A DNA stretch of 64,000 nt from NCBI GenBank assembly GCA_046582185.1, contig JAYGEX010000019.1, positions 124,001-188,000 of the forward strand. Direction: 5' to 3'. Each line of letters begins with the position of its first letter. Within the stretch, counting starts at the first letter, position 1. The notes under the pieces were generated by a model. That model saw nothing but the letters and a program-made list of their open reading frames with translations. It did not search any database and was not told the origin of the DNA. The translations under genes were made by a program, and so were the position numbers. Shown here one piece after another: positions 36,390-45,398 of the stretch. This DNA comes from GCA-002726655 sp046582185 (GTDB taxonomy: Bacteria > Pseudomonadota > Gammaproteobacteria > Pseudomonadales > Azotimanducaceae).

Positions 36390-37235
36390 TCACTTCGGCA
36401 GAGGGCGAAGTCTGACCCATCCAGATTCGATCTCATCAAGACCATCTTCGTAACCAGGTTCGCCAGGCATCACGATTACTCGATCCTCTTTTGTGACACG
36501 TGCTCTTTCATCCATTAAATTTGCAGAGGCGGCTTCGATGACCTGTTCTGCAGAATCGAATAAGGCAAGGTTCTTGACCATCCTTAAGGTTGGACTCATC
36601 AATACCATTTCACCCGCTTCGGCCTTGCGTAAAATTTCCTTCGGCGACATCCAACTGGAATGAACTAGTTCACCATCGTCATGCATGGGGGTTTGATTTT
36701 GAGGCATTCGCGCAATGAAAAAGCGCGCATCAAAACGCCTCGGCGGACCTTCGGGAGTGATCCATCGGGCAATGTAGTGCATTTCACCGGCATCAAGAAT
36801 CAGATCTTCGTCGCGGATGATTTCAATAAAGTCTCTGCTGGAATCATTGATGTCATCGCGATGCTTCTGGAATCGCTTCTCCATATCCGGCGCTGTCAGG
36901 TCAAGAGGCTGATGGTTGTGCTTGCGCAATGCCAGCAGAATTCCAGCTTCCTCAAATGCTTCACGAATGGCAGCGATGTAATAAGCAAGGCCTCCGCTGT
37001 CGATGTTCATCAACTTGCTGGCTTGCTCATCGCTTCGGTGAATACTAATCGCCTGGAAAATTTCAGGATCATCAGCAGCATCAACCGCGCCGCCGGGAAA
37101 TACCCACATGCCCCCGGCAAAAACTGTATTGGCATGCCGCTCCATCATGAACAGTTGCAAATTGGGCCGGTCATCAATCAACATTACTGTTGCGGCGGCG
37201 CGAATATTTACTTGAGCAGGATCGTAGTCATTCAT
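36390..37235 (-). CDS. NUDIX hydrolase, NUDT7/19-like with insertion in the box
   Basis: About 281 residues from Met 37235 (NDYDPAQVNIRAAATVML). The box is split: FAGGMWVFPGGAVDAADD and, after an insertion, YYIAAIREAFEEAGILL, like the peroxisomal NUDT19 group. A later IARWITPEGPPRRFDARFF segment matches that subfamily. It probably hydrolyses a nucleoside-diphosphate-linked compound such as CoA or an acyl-CoA. It converges with the PhyH gene. Confidence 0.85.
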   Translation of the reverse strand: MNDYDPAQVNIRAAATVMLIDDRPNLQLFMMERHANTVFAGGMWVFPGGAVDAADDPEIFQAISIHRSDEQASKLMNIDSGGLAYYIAAIREAFEEAGILLALRKHNHQPLDLTAPDMEKRFQKHRDDINDSSRDFIEIIRDEDLILDAGEMHYIARWITPEGPPRRFDARFFIARMPQNQTPMHDDGELVHSSWMSPKEILRKAEAGEMVLMSPTLRMVKNLALFDSAEQVIEAASANLMDERARVTKEDRVIVMPGEPGYEDGLDEIESGWVRLRPLPK

Positions 37236-37390
37236 GTGAGTCAAACTAGCATGAATCCGGCCATCGCGACTAGCGTGACAAGATAATGCAAAGATGGACA
37301 ATAGAGTGATATTAATAAGCCTGATGTTTCATATCTGTTCGAGACTACTTATGGTTGAGACATAAAGAGAAAAGAAAGGGAAAAGAAAGC

Positions 37391-37894
37391 GTGAAAATAT
37401 ATATCTTAATTTGCATGGCGATGCTCCTGCCTTTTGGCGCAATGGCAGAGGTGGAAGTTCAGCTGAAAGATGGCAGCCGAATAGTGGGGAAAATCCAGTC
37501 CATGGAGAATGGGGTGTATAAAATTAAAACTCGCTCCATGGGCATTGTTGAAGTCGCAAACCGTCAGATGCAAGGCATTAAATCAAGTACGAGCAGCACT
37601 GCTCATATCAATACCATTACTAATACCACGAGCAATGCTACCAATAGCACCAATCCAGGGATGTCGTCGCCAGCCAACATTAGCGCCATTCAGTCAGCCA
37701 TTACAAACAATCCTGGCGTTATGGCGAACATTATGACCCTGCAGAATGATCCGCAAATGCAGAGCGCCCTATCTGATCCGGAAGTGATGAATGCGATTCG
37801 GAATTTTGATTTTAAAACACTTGCCAACAATCCCAAGATAAAGGCCCTGATGAATAATCCGAAGATCAGAGAGACACAAGGATCAGTCCAGTGA
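37391..37894 (+). CDS. Periplasmic protein with N-terminal Sm-like/SH3-like domain
   Basis: 167 residues from GTG 37391 with a purine-rich AAAGGGA stretch ahead; the frame opens at 37355 without a signal. A Sec signal ends at AMAEVEV. Residues ~20-60 (VQLKDGSRIVGKIQSMENGVY) look like a small beta-barrel. A long Thr/Asn/Ser-rich linker (about 75-105) precedes a helical repeat region where NNPG, LQNDPQM and LSDPEV recur. Function unknown. It converges with uvrA. Confidence 0.65.
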   Translation: MKIYILICMAMLLPFGAMAEVEVQLKDGSRIVGKIQSMENGVYKIKTRSMGIVEVANRQMQGIKSSTSSTAHINTITNTTSNATNSTNPGMSSPANISAIQSAITNNPGVMANIMTLQNDPQMQSALSDPEVMNAIRNFDFKTLANNPKIKALMNNPKIRETQGSVQ

Positions 37895-37941
37895 AAGTAG
37901 CTTCGAGCTTGGTAATTGGGAGTAGTAATTGGGTGTACAAC

Positions 37942-40764
37942 TCATAGCAGCGGCTTTAAATAGTGTCCCGTCTCTGACTTTTTATTTTTAGCCAGCTGTT
38001 CAGGTGTGCCCTCAGCGATAATTTCCCCACCATCAGGGCCACCATTGGGCCCAAGATCGATGATCCAATCTGCCGTTTTGATCACATCAAGGTTATGTTC
38101 AATCACGGTCACGCTATTGCCTGCATTAACCAGGCGGTTAAGTACGATCAATAATTTACGAACATCGTCAAAGTGGAGCCCTGTCGTTGGCTCATCAAGA
38201 ATATAGAAGGTCTTTCCCGTGGCAATCTTTGAAAGTTCCCTGGCAAGCTTGATTCGCTGTGCCTCACCACCGGACAAGGTAGAAGATGGTTGCCCGAGGT
38301 GCAGATAGTCCAGTCCAACATCTACAAGAAGTTGCAGTTTGACGTTAATTTTCGGATGTTCGGAGAAGTGTTCCAATGCCTCTGCGATCGTTAGTTCCAG
38401 GATATCTGCAATGGACTTGTTTTTATATTTCACTTCCAGGGTTGCCTCGTTAAAGCGCCGGCCATCACATTCTTCACATTTCACGAAGACGTCAGCAAGA
38501 AAGTGCATTTCGATTTTTCGAACACCATCTCCCCGGCATGCCTCACAACGCCCACCTTTTACATTAAAGGAGAATCGCCCGGGCTTGTAACCGCGCATTC
38601 GTGAGCCCGGTAACATAGAGAAGAACAAACGAATTTCATCAAATACCTTGATATAGGTGACGGGATTGCTGCGCGGCGTTCTGCCGATGGGTCGTTGATC
38701 GATGGCGACGACTTTATCCAGTTGGCTCAGGCCTTTAACCTGGTTGTGAGCACCAACCTTTTTCGTTGAGTTGTGGAACTGCCTGGCCATGACGGGATAG
38801 AGGATGTCATTGACCAGACTCGATTTACCCGCACCGGAAACGCCGGTGACTGCCGTTAGTACCCCCAGGGGAAAATCAACATCTAAATCTTTGAGATTGT
38901 TCGCCTTTGCTCCGAGGATGCTAACAATGCCACTGGGTTTTCGGCGATCACTGCAAAATTCAATTTTCTGGCGACCGGAAAGATAGTTTCCGGTAATAGA
39001 TTTTCTGTTTTTTGCAAGGCTCGCTGGCGAACCCGCGTGAACGATGTTACCGCCTTGTACGCCAGCGCCGGGTCCGAAATCTACAACATAGTCCGCCGCT
39101 CTGATTGTCTCTTCATCATGTTCCACCACCACCACTGTATTGCCAATGTCCCTCATACGCAGAAGTGTGGCCAATAGCTTTTCGTTGTCCCGCTGATGTA
39201 AGCCGATACTGGGCTCATCAAGAATATAGATAACGCCTGACAATTCGGATCCCACCTGGCTGGCGAGGCGAATCCGCTGGGACTCGCCTCCGGACAGGGA
39301 TGGACCGAGACGATCAAGGGACAGGTACGATAGCCCCACCGAATTCAGGAAACTCAGCCGGTTACATATTTCCTTTAGTATCTCTGTGGCAATTTCACCA
39401 TCGGCCCCTGGCAGGTCGAGCTTCAGGAAGTAGTCATATGTTTTGTCTATGGTCCAGCTGGAAATTTCAACTATTGTTGTTCCTGCTATCTGTACCGATG
39501 CACTTTCTGCACGAAGACGATCGCCGTCACAGATGGTGCAGGCTGAATTAGCCAGAAATTGTGAGTACCAGCGTTTCATACCTTCAGACTTTGTGTTTTT
39601 GAAGCGCCGCATGAGGCGATTGGTCAAACCTTCATAACGGGACATGCTGGTACCGTGGCTACCCCAGGTAATTTTGTATTTCTTCTCGCCGGTGCCATGC
39701 ATTATTTTCTTTCGCTGGGTAATGGTGAGTTTGTTCCAGGGCTTATCCAGCGAGATTTTCAGGTACTTAAATATCTGCCTGTGATAAAGGGCAGTCATGG
39801 ACTTTCGATCATCGTCGACTCTGCCGACGGGTTTTATAGCGCCCTCGCGCAGCGTCAGACTTCGGTCAGGGACAAGAAGATCAGGATCAAAAGCTACCTG
39901 TGTGCCCAGGCCGTTACATTCCTGACACATGCCCTGTGGACTGTTGAATGAAAATGTCTGGGGGGTGAGTTGTGGGAACGAAATACTGCAATGGCTACAA
40001 GATAGATGTTCGGAGTAAATCCTGTCTGTGTTAGCGATATTCGCGATTAGAATTCCATCACCCAATGACAGGGCCTGCTCGACTGATTCTGTCAGGCGTT
40101 CTGTGATATCACCTTTTAACACCAGCCTGTCGATTACGGCTTCAACCGTGTGTTTCTTCCGCTTGTCCAGGGATTCAATTTCATCGCTGCGAATTATCTC
40201 CCCATCAACCCGCAGGCGGACAAAGCCTTGAATTCTTGCATCATTCAATAATTCTCGATGCTCACCCTTGCGATTAACCAGGAGTGGTACCAGTAATAAG
40301 AGTCGGGTACCTGACACATTCTTTAGCAGCTCCTGGGTAATGTTTTGCGGTGTTTGTCCCTGTACCTTCTTGCCGCATTGGTGGCAGTGCTGTTGGCCAA
40401 CTCTTGCATACAGGACCCGCAGGTAGTCAGAAATTTCAGTGATGGTGCCAACTGTTGATCTTGGGTTTCTACCGGTTGTCTTTTGTTCGATTGAAATCGT
40501 CGGTGACAGGCCGCGTATGGTGTCGTATTTTGGCTTCTCCATCTGCCCGAGGAATTGCCTGGCGTAGGCTGAGAGAGATTCAACGTAGCGGCGTTGACCC
40601 TCAGCATATAGCGTATCGAATGCCAGGGATGACTTGCCTGAGCCAGAGACGCCGGTTAAGACAACCAGTTTTCGTTTTGGGATTTTGACTTCTATGGACT
40701 TGAGGTTGTGCTCCCGTGCACCGCGTATGAGGATGTGATCTAGTTCTTCTGAAGCTGCTTTCAT
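37942..40764 (-). CDS. uvrA: UvrABC excinuclease subunit A
   Basis: 940 residues, matching E. coli UvrA length. Walker A GVSGSGKSS at residues 38-46 with zinc-finger CHQCGKK downstream, a second Walker A (GVSGAGKSSLVND), two ABC signatures (LSGGESQRIRLA and LSGGEAQRIKLA), and zinc cysteines in CEACRGDGVRK/CEECDG. UvrA forms the damage-sensing (UvrA)2(UvrB)2 complex of nucleotide excision repair. A LexA-like palindrome starts 35 bp upstream of the start codon. Confidence 0.98.
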   Translation of the reverse strand: MKAASEELDHILIRGAREHNLKSIEVKIPKRKLVVLTGVSGSGKSSLAFDTLYAEGQRRYVESLSAYARQFLGQMEKPKYDTIRGLSPTISIEQKTTGRNPRSTVGTITEISDYLRVLYARVGQQHCHQCGKKVQGQTPQNITQELLKNVSGTRLLLLVPLLVNRKGEHRELLNDARIQGFVRLRVDGEIIRSDEIESLDKRKKHTVEAVIDRLVLKGDITERLTESVEQALSLGDGILIANIANTDRIYSEHLSCSHCSISFPQLTPQTFSFNSPQGMCQECNGLGTQVAFDPDLLVPDRSLTLREGAIKPVGRVDDDRKSMTALYHRQIFKYLKISLDKPWNKLTITQRKKIMHGTGEKKYKITWGSHGTSMSRYEGLTNRLMRRFKNTKSEGMKRWYSQFLANSACTICDGDRLRAESASVQIAGTTIVEISSWTIDKTYDYFLKLDLPGADGEIATEILKEICNRLSFLNSVGLSYLSLDRLGPSLSGGESQRIRLASQVGSELSGVIYILDEPSIGLHQRDNEKLLATLLRMRDIGNTVVVVEHDEETIRAADYVVDFGPGAGVQGGNIVHAGSPASLAKNRKSITGNYLSGRQKIEFCSDRRKPSGIVSILGAKANNLKDLDVDFPLGVLTAVTGVSGAGKSSLVNDILYPVMARQFHNSTKKVGAHNQVKGLSQLDKVVAIDQRPIGRTPRSNPVTYIKVFDEIRLFFSMLPGSRMRGYKPGRFSFNVKGGRCEACRGDGVRKIEMHFLADVFVKCEECDGRRFNEATLEVKYKNKSIADILELTIAEALEHFSEHPKINVKLQLLVDVGLDYLHLGQPSSTLSGGEAQRIKLARELSKIATGKTFYILDEPTTGLHFDDVRKLLIVLNRLVNAGNSVTVIEHNLDVIKTADWIIDLGPNGGPDGGEIIAEGTPEQLAKNKKSETGHYLKPLL

Positions 40765-40799
40765 TGACTACCTTGGGGACTTTCGAATTTTGAAAATAT

Positions 40800-40815
40800 A
40801 TGTATATATATACAT
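40800..40815 (-). promoter_or_regulatory. Candidate LexA (SOS) operator upstream of uvrA
   Basis: ATGTATATATATACAT is a perfect 16-bp palindrome 35-50 bp before the uvrA start. It matches the gammaproteobacterial LexA consensus CTGT(N8)ACAG except at the outermost bases (A/T in place of C/G). uvrA is a classic SOS gene. Confidence 0.5.
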
Positions 40816-40855
40816 GTTTGTGCACGGAAAATCATAACATTATGTGGCCGCAAAT

Positions 40856-41857
40856 CTATGGTTCTAACTGGTCCAAGTGAGGCGCCGAAGCGAGCTTGCC
40901 AAACCTGCTTAAGAGAATGAGAAACTCCAGCGTAAGTTCTACCTTAATTTCAGTTTCGACGCGCTTCCAGACATCGGGAAATCCACCGCCCCAGGACCAG
41001 CGCGGCGTCCAGCAGCCCTCAGGAGACTGCTGCCGGATCTGATATTCGAAGTTCAATTCCATTGAATCCGCAAAATATGTGGCAAGGTCTGAATTGGCCT
41101 GCGCAACCAGCGTAATAGGCGTAAGTCCATACTCTTCCTAATCACATAACTCGACCTTAACCAGTGCTCGCGCCTGGTGCAGTAGTGAGGGCAACATCGC
41201 CTGTTTGTAATTCTCGCCAAGAAATTTACAGTCGTAGAGGTGCCGATAACAAATAAGCTCGTGCATCTCGACCTCAATATTATTTTCCTGGCGATGCTTT
41301 AGGTGTTCCAGCGCCCGCGTCAGTAGATTGGTCACAATTTCATTGCAGAGACTGGATCCGTATTGGAGATAGTAGGCAATTATTTCAGCGCCGGGATTGG
41401 CAAGAAAAGCACCAGTGCAGCCCCAGTTTTTATCGAATGTCCACCAGGGTGCATGTGCCTGGTCGTTGCAGTTCTCGTTAATAAGCGGCCAGTTTTTGAG
41501 CTGTCCCTGTTGATATTGAGTGTCCTGTTGAAATTGAAAGTCCCGTTGATATTGGAGGTCCAGATATTTAATTGCATCTCTCAAAATAGGTCGCTGGGAG
41601 GAAATATTTAACTCTCCCATGATCTGCAAGGCGACTGTCGTACAAATTACAGATGAGTGTCCAGTTCGGAGGTCTGCTTCAAGGCCATGGGCAAATCCGC
41701 CATCCGCGTTCTGATATTCTGCCAGTGCGAGTTCAACGGAATCAGCATCGCCATCAATGAAGTGGAATGCATATCGCATTCGCTGTAAATTGTCGCCGTT
41801 GTTGAGAATAAAAAGCGCTGCCCGTTCCCAGGCAGTTATCGGCAGTTGGCTCGCCAT
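40856..41857 (-). pseudogene. Prenyltransferase/squalene-cyclase-like repeat protein interrupted by in-frame TAG
   Basis: A single frame of 334 codons from ATG 41857 to the stop at 40856 is broken only by TAG at 41138-41140. Upstream of it: MASQLPITAWERAALFILNN, EYQNADGGFAHGLEADLRTG and, near the break, ELCD. Downstream, in frame: EEYGLTPITLVAQ, then RQQSPEGCWTPRWSWGGGFP. The sequence has the DGGFA and GCWTPRWSWGG patterns of alpha/alpha-barrel cyclase-like domains. The N-terminal part alone would be truncated. Nonsense mutation is likely; a sequencing error cannot be excluded. Confidence 0.7.
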
Positions 41858-41978
41858 TGCGTGAACCCGATTAATTAGTTGTTGGGAAGATTATAGTGAA
41901 GGGATGCTGACAGCATTGTGTCAGTAGTGTTCAAAGAAAGTGCTTGATCAATAAATTAGTCAAAGAGGTATTTAAAAG

Positions 41979-42658
41979 ATGCGTCGCGCGGATCGACTGT
42001 TTCAACTGATGTTGATACTCCAGGAAGGTAAGGTAAGGACCGCGCGCTACCTCGGCGAGAAGCTGGAGGTCTCGGAGCGTACAATTTACCGGGATATTAG
42101 TGATCTGGTAGGCTCTGGCATTCCTATCGATGGTGAAGCGGGGGTTGGCTATTTGTTGCGGGATGAATATAGATTGCCGCCCCTGATGTTCACCAGCGAA
42201 GAACTAAAAGCACTTGCTCTGGGTGCATGAATGGTGAAGCCTGGTCAGACAAAAAACTTGGCGCAACGACAGCCACCGCGATTAGAAAGATCGAATCTAT
42301 TCTGCCGGAGAAGCTTAAGAAGGAAATTCAGCTCGAAACCATCCAGGTGCCTGGGTTTCGAATGACCCAGGCTCTGAGTGATAACCTCGAACGGGTAAGG
42401 AAGGCGTCCGATGAGAGCACAAAGCTGGACATCAGGTATTGTTCAATCAGCGGCGAGGAAACGAGCCGGGTGATATGGCCCCTGATTTTGTTTTTCTGGG
42501 GCAATAAATGGACTGTAGGCGCCTGGTGTGAATTAAGAGATGGGTTCCGCTCCTTTTGAGTGGATCTCATGCAGAAAGTTATCGAACTGGAGGGGCCCTT
42601 TGTACAGACAGAAACGCAGAATCTCAGGGCGTATGTGGATTACCGTTCTAACCCGTAA
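41979..42658 (+). pseudogene. YafY-type HTH/WYL transcriptional regulator, multiply disrupted
   Basis: The N-terminal part is a clear DeoR-like HTH regulator (RADRLFQLMLILQ, RYLGEKLEVSERTIYRDISD, GEAGVGYLLR, MFTSEELKALALGA) that ends at TGA 42228-42230 where an Arg codon is expected before MV. One base is missing soon after, moving the frame to EAWSDKKLGATTATAIRKIE. The WYL-like domain follows and meets a second TGA at 42557-42559 (GFRSF/VDLMQKVIE) before a natural stop at 42656. Both TGA positions would be CGA in an intact gene. Intact relatives are ligand-sensing regulators. Confidence 0.8.
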
Positions 42659-42705
42659 TCGCCTTCTGACTAAGACATTAAATTGAGCGGATAAAAATTG
42701 AACAA

Positions 42706-42744
42706 GAGCCTTCAGCGGTTCTCATACAGGAGCCTTCAGCGGTT
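42706..42744. repeat. Short direct repeat upstream of the CinA-domain gene
   Basis: The 15-mer GAGCCTTCAGCGGTT occurs at 42706-42720 and again at 42730-42744, 24 bp apart, in the leader region of the following gene. It may be a binding site or a small duplication; nothing else marks it. Confidence 0.6.
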
Positions 42745-42765
42745 TTATAAGATAAGGAGTTAGCT

Positions 42766-43518
42766 ATGGCGAGTAAGCCGGTAACAGGGTGTCTCATAAT
42801 AATTGGCAATGAAATTCTTTCTGGCAGGACGCAGGATACGAATTTGGCGCATCTGGCCAAGGAACTGAATGAGCTGGGTGTACGGATGGTGGAAGCTCGT
42901 GTGATTCCGGATATTGTGGAGACCATTGTGAGTACAGTTAACGAGTGTAGGGTAAAATTCGATTATGTATTTACAACCGGAGGCATTGGCCCAACTCACG
43001 ACGATATAACCGCTGACTGTATGGCCCTGGCGTTTGATACCGAACTTGAAATGCATCCGGAAGTCGTTGAATTGATCAAAAAACGAGAAGCACCCCCTGA
43101 GGTGATGGAATCCAGATTGCGAATGGCGCGAATTCCCAAAGGCGCGACCTTGATCAAGAACCCTACTGGCGGTCCGCCAGGATTCCGCCTGGAGAATGTG
43201 TTTGTCATGGCTGGCGTTCCCATGGTCATGCAGGCAATGGTCAGCACCTTTGGTGATGAGTCCATTAAGGGCGGTGATCCGGTTCGATCCAGAACCATTG
43301 GTGCGTATCTGAGCGAAGGGCAGGTCGCGGTGCGCTTACGGGCAATTCAGGCAGAGCACCCGGACGTGGATCTGGGCTCATATCCGTTCTATAGGCAAGA
43401 TGGCTACGGTACGAATCTGGTGATGCGGGGCACAGATGAAGCCGAGCTGGATGTTCTACTGGAAAAGGTGAGGCAGATGATTATTGATTTTGGTGCAGAA
43501 CCTTTTCAGGATAAATGA
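42766..43518 (+). CDS. CinA N-terminal / molybdopterin-binding (MoCF) domain protein
   Basis: 250 residues with AAGGAG six bases before ATG 42766. The domain matches the MoCF/CinA N-terminal fold: GCLIIIGNEILSGRTQDTN, TTGGIGPTHDDITADCMALA and PTGGPPGFRLENVFVMAGVP. Full CinA has a second C-terminal nicotinamide-nucleotide amidase domain, absent here, so this is a YfaY/CinA-N-only protein. It probably acts on ADP-ribose or related nucleotide pyrophosphates; the exact role is not certain. A terminator follows. Confidence 0.88.
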   Translation: MASKPVTGCLIIIGNEILSGRTQDTNLAHLAKELNELGVRMVEARVIPDIVETIVSTVNECRVKFDYVFTTGGIGPTHDDITADCMALAFDTELEMHPEVVELIKKREAPPEVMESRLRMARIPKGATLIKNPTGGPPGFRLENVFVMAGVPMVMQAMVSTFGDESIKGGDPVRSRTIGAYLSEGQVAVRLRAIQAEHPDVDLGSYPFYRQDGYGTNLVMRGTDEAELDVLLEKVRQMIIDFGAEPFQDK

Positions 43519-43538
43519 ACTAATCAAACCCAGGAGAG

Positions 43539-43563
43539 AACACAGCCTTAATGGCTGTGTTTT
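43539..43563 (+). terminator. Rho-independent terminator after the CinA-domain gene
   Basis: AACACAGCC pairs perfectly with GGCTGTGTT around a five-base loop (TTAAT), followed by TTT then G-rich sequence. It starts 20 bp after the CDS stop. The T-run is short, so strength is moderate. Confidence 0.7.
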
Positions 43564-43654
43564 GGGGGCAAGAATCAGGTTTGGTTTTTTTGGTGTTGTA
43601 CCCTATTTATAAAACGCAGTTGGACGTAAACTTTAGAGTGGACAATCCTTAAGG

Positions 43655-44818
43655 ATGATAACCGACTTTCCCGTGCCTAGATTACGACTATTGGCTATTG
43701 CCACTGTGGTTATGCTCACTGCGTGTGTGCCCCAGGTGACATATACCTATAATCAGAGTGATGAGGCAAATTATCTGGCGCGAGTCGTTGGCGAGCAAGG
43801 TGATGCGGCGGTTGAACTGTTGACTCTGTCTCCAGAACTTAAGGAATTCCTGGATAAAGAGATCGATCAGTCGTGGCGCACGCGAAAACGGCTCACCCGA
43901 CTCCGTGAGCTGTTGTTTAGTGAAGACGAGCTGAACATTAAGTACGATGCCCAAAATACTCTTACTGCATCAGAGACCTATAGTGCAGGCGTTGGCAATT
44001 GCCTGTCCATGACGGCGCTATTTATCAGCGCGGCGCGTTATGTCGGCCTTGATGCCAATTACCAGAAGGTAGAGGTAGATCCCACCTGGGATCATGAAGG
44101 TAATACTATGATCCGCTACGAACATATTGTCGCCACAGGCAAGATTGCTAGCGGCGCCGTGTATGTAGTAGATTTTTTGCCTGATTTTATAGTCGGCGAT
44201 ATGCGTTCCTATGTGATATCAGATAATGAAGCCCAGGCCCTATACTTCAATAACCTGGGTGCTGAGGGGATCGTGGATGGCAATATTGATAGCGCCATAG
44301 AGAACATCCGCTTTGCCATTCAATTGCTTCCGGCCTTTTCCGATGCATGGAACAATATGGGCGCCGCCATGAGGCGAGCGGGGGATTACGATCTCGCTGA
44401 ATTCAGTTACCATCGCGCGTTGCGGCAGGATATTAATAATTACTCGGCCTTGAGTAACCTGGCCATGTTATACGAACATACTAATCGGTCGGAACAGGCG
44501 GAACAATTTGCTGGTCGGGTAGAGAGCTATCGCGCGAGCAATCCTTACTTTCACTACGCTCAGGCCAAGCAGGCTTTTGAGAGGGGAAGTTATAGAAAGG
44601 CTGAGAATCACCTGAAAAAGTCCATTCGGCTCAAGCGGGACGACCCGGATTTTTATGTTGCGCTCTCCCAAACTCACGGGAGAATGGGAGAACAGCGAAA
44701 GAGCCGGGACCTGCTGGCACTGGCCGAAAAATATCGAACAGGTGAGTTACGCGCGCCGCAACGAAATATGAATCATCGTTACTGGACGATGAGCCTCGAA
44801 GTTAATCCAGGGCTTTAG
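43655..44818 (+). CDS. Lipoprotein with transglutaminase-like domain and TPR repeats
   Basis: 387 residues. A lipoprotein signal ends at lipobox LTAC (Cys24). Residues ~100-180 carry a transglutaminase/papain-like triad: Cys116 in GVGNCLSMTALFISAARYVG, His157 in YEHIVATG and Asp173 in VYVVDFLPDF. Residues ~205-360 contain TPR units such as AWNNMGAAMRRAGDYDLAEF and ALSNLAMLYEHTNRSEQAEQF. Such outer-membrane lipoproteins are inferred to process or cross-link envelope proteins or peptides; the partner is unknown. Confidence 0.83.
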   Translation: MITDFPVPRLRLLAIATVVMLTACVPQVTYTYNQSDEANYLARVVGEQGDAAVELLTLSPELKEFLDKEIDQSWRTRKRLTRLRELLFSEDELNIKYDAQNTLTASETYSAGVGNCLSMTALFISAARYVGLDANYQKVEVDPTWDHEGNTMIRYEHIVATGKIASGAVYVVDFLPDFIVGDMRSYVISDNEAQALYFNNLGAEGIVDGNIDSAIENIRFAIQLLPAFSDAWNNMGAAMRRAGDYDLAEFSYHRALRQDINNYSALSNLAMLYEHTNRSEQAEQFAGRVESYRASNPYFHYAQAKQAFERGSYRKAENHLKKSIRLKRDDPDFYVALSQTHGRMGEQRKSRDLLALAEKYRTGELRAPQRNMNHRYWTMSLEVNPGL

Positions 44819-44907
44819 TCTCATCACAAGCAAGCGCAATTCGTGTTAACGTCTGTATCTGCACTTTAGTGAACAACCTTCCGATGAATAATTAATGATG
44901 CGTGCTG

Positions 44908-45255
44908 ATGCCTGTTCGACTGAATAAACCCTGGTTGCCACTTAACCCTGAAAGCCTTCACCTGGTGAAAGGTCAGCTTGGTGTATTTGAGCTGGGTTCT
45001 GATGACGATGGGGTGACATTTATTGGTTGCGCAGATGCTCGCAGCTTATTTGGCCTAAAAGGTGAGTTACAGAATCACCTCGATCAAATCCATCTAGATA
45101 AAAAAAATGCCACCCACTTTAGAATAGAGATAACCAGTGCTTACCAGACGCGCTATCGAGAACTGCTAATGGTGCACTATGCAGATCACGGATCCTATCC
45201 CCGAGACAATGATGAATCTGAGTTGCCGCGCCTGGGAAGGTTGTCTCCTTTATAG
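44908..45255 (+). CDS. Small protein, possibly DUF7508-like
   Basis: 115 residues from ATG 44908 (a GTG six bases upstream is an alternative). It begins PVRLNKPWLPL and has GVFELGSDDDGVTFIGCADARSLFGLKGELQNHL, a pattern I associate only loosely with GIY-YIG-like/DUF7508 proteins; the RYRELLMVHYADHG tail is Tyr-rich. No catalytic assignment. It sits just upstream of the acyl-CoA dehydrogenase gene. Confidence 0.55.
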   Translation: MPVRLNKPWLPLNPESLHLVKGQLGVFELGSDDDGVTFIGCADARSLFGLKGELQNHLDQIHLDKKNATHFRIEITSAYQTRYRELLMVHYADHGSYPRDNDESELPRLGRLSPL

Positions 45256-45398
45256 GTATTCTCCCAACAGGTATTTCTCTTCAGCTCTTTCAAAGAAGAG
45301 TGTCTCAATTAAGAGTGTATCTAATTAAGAGCTTCGAAGAACTAGTAAAACTAAGAGCAAGTTAAACACATTTATTCCATCTCCCCGGTGACCAAAAA

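Noticed and set aside
36681..37286. A 201-codon plus-strand frame over the NUDT19-like gene
   Set aside because: Antisense to a clear NUDIX gene, without motif or ribosome-binding site.
42228..42230. TGA recoded as sense (alternative genetic code)
   Set aside because: Intact genes in this window use TGA normally as stop, and the regulator also has a frameshift, so decay is the simpler explanation.
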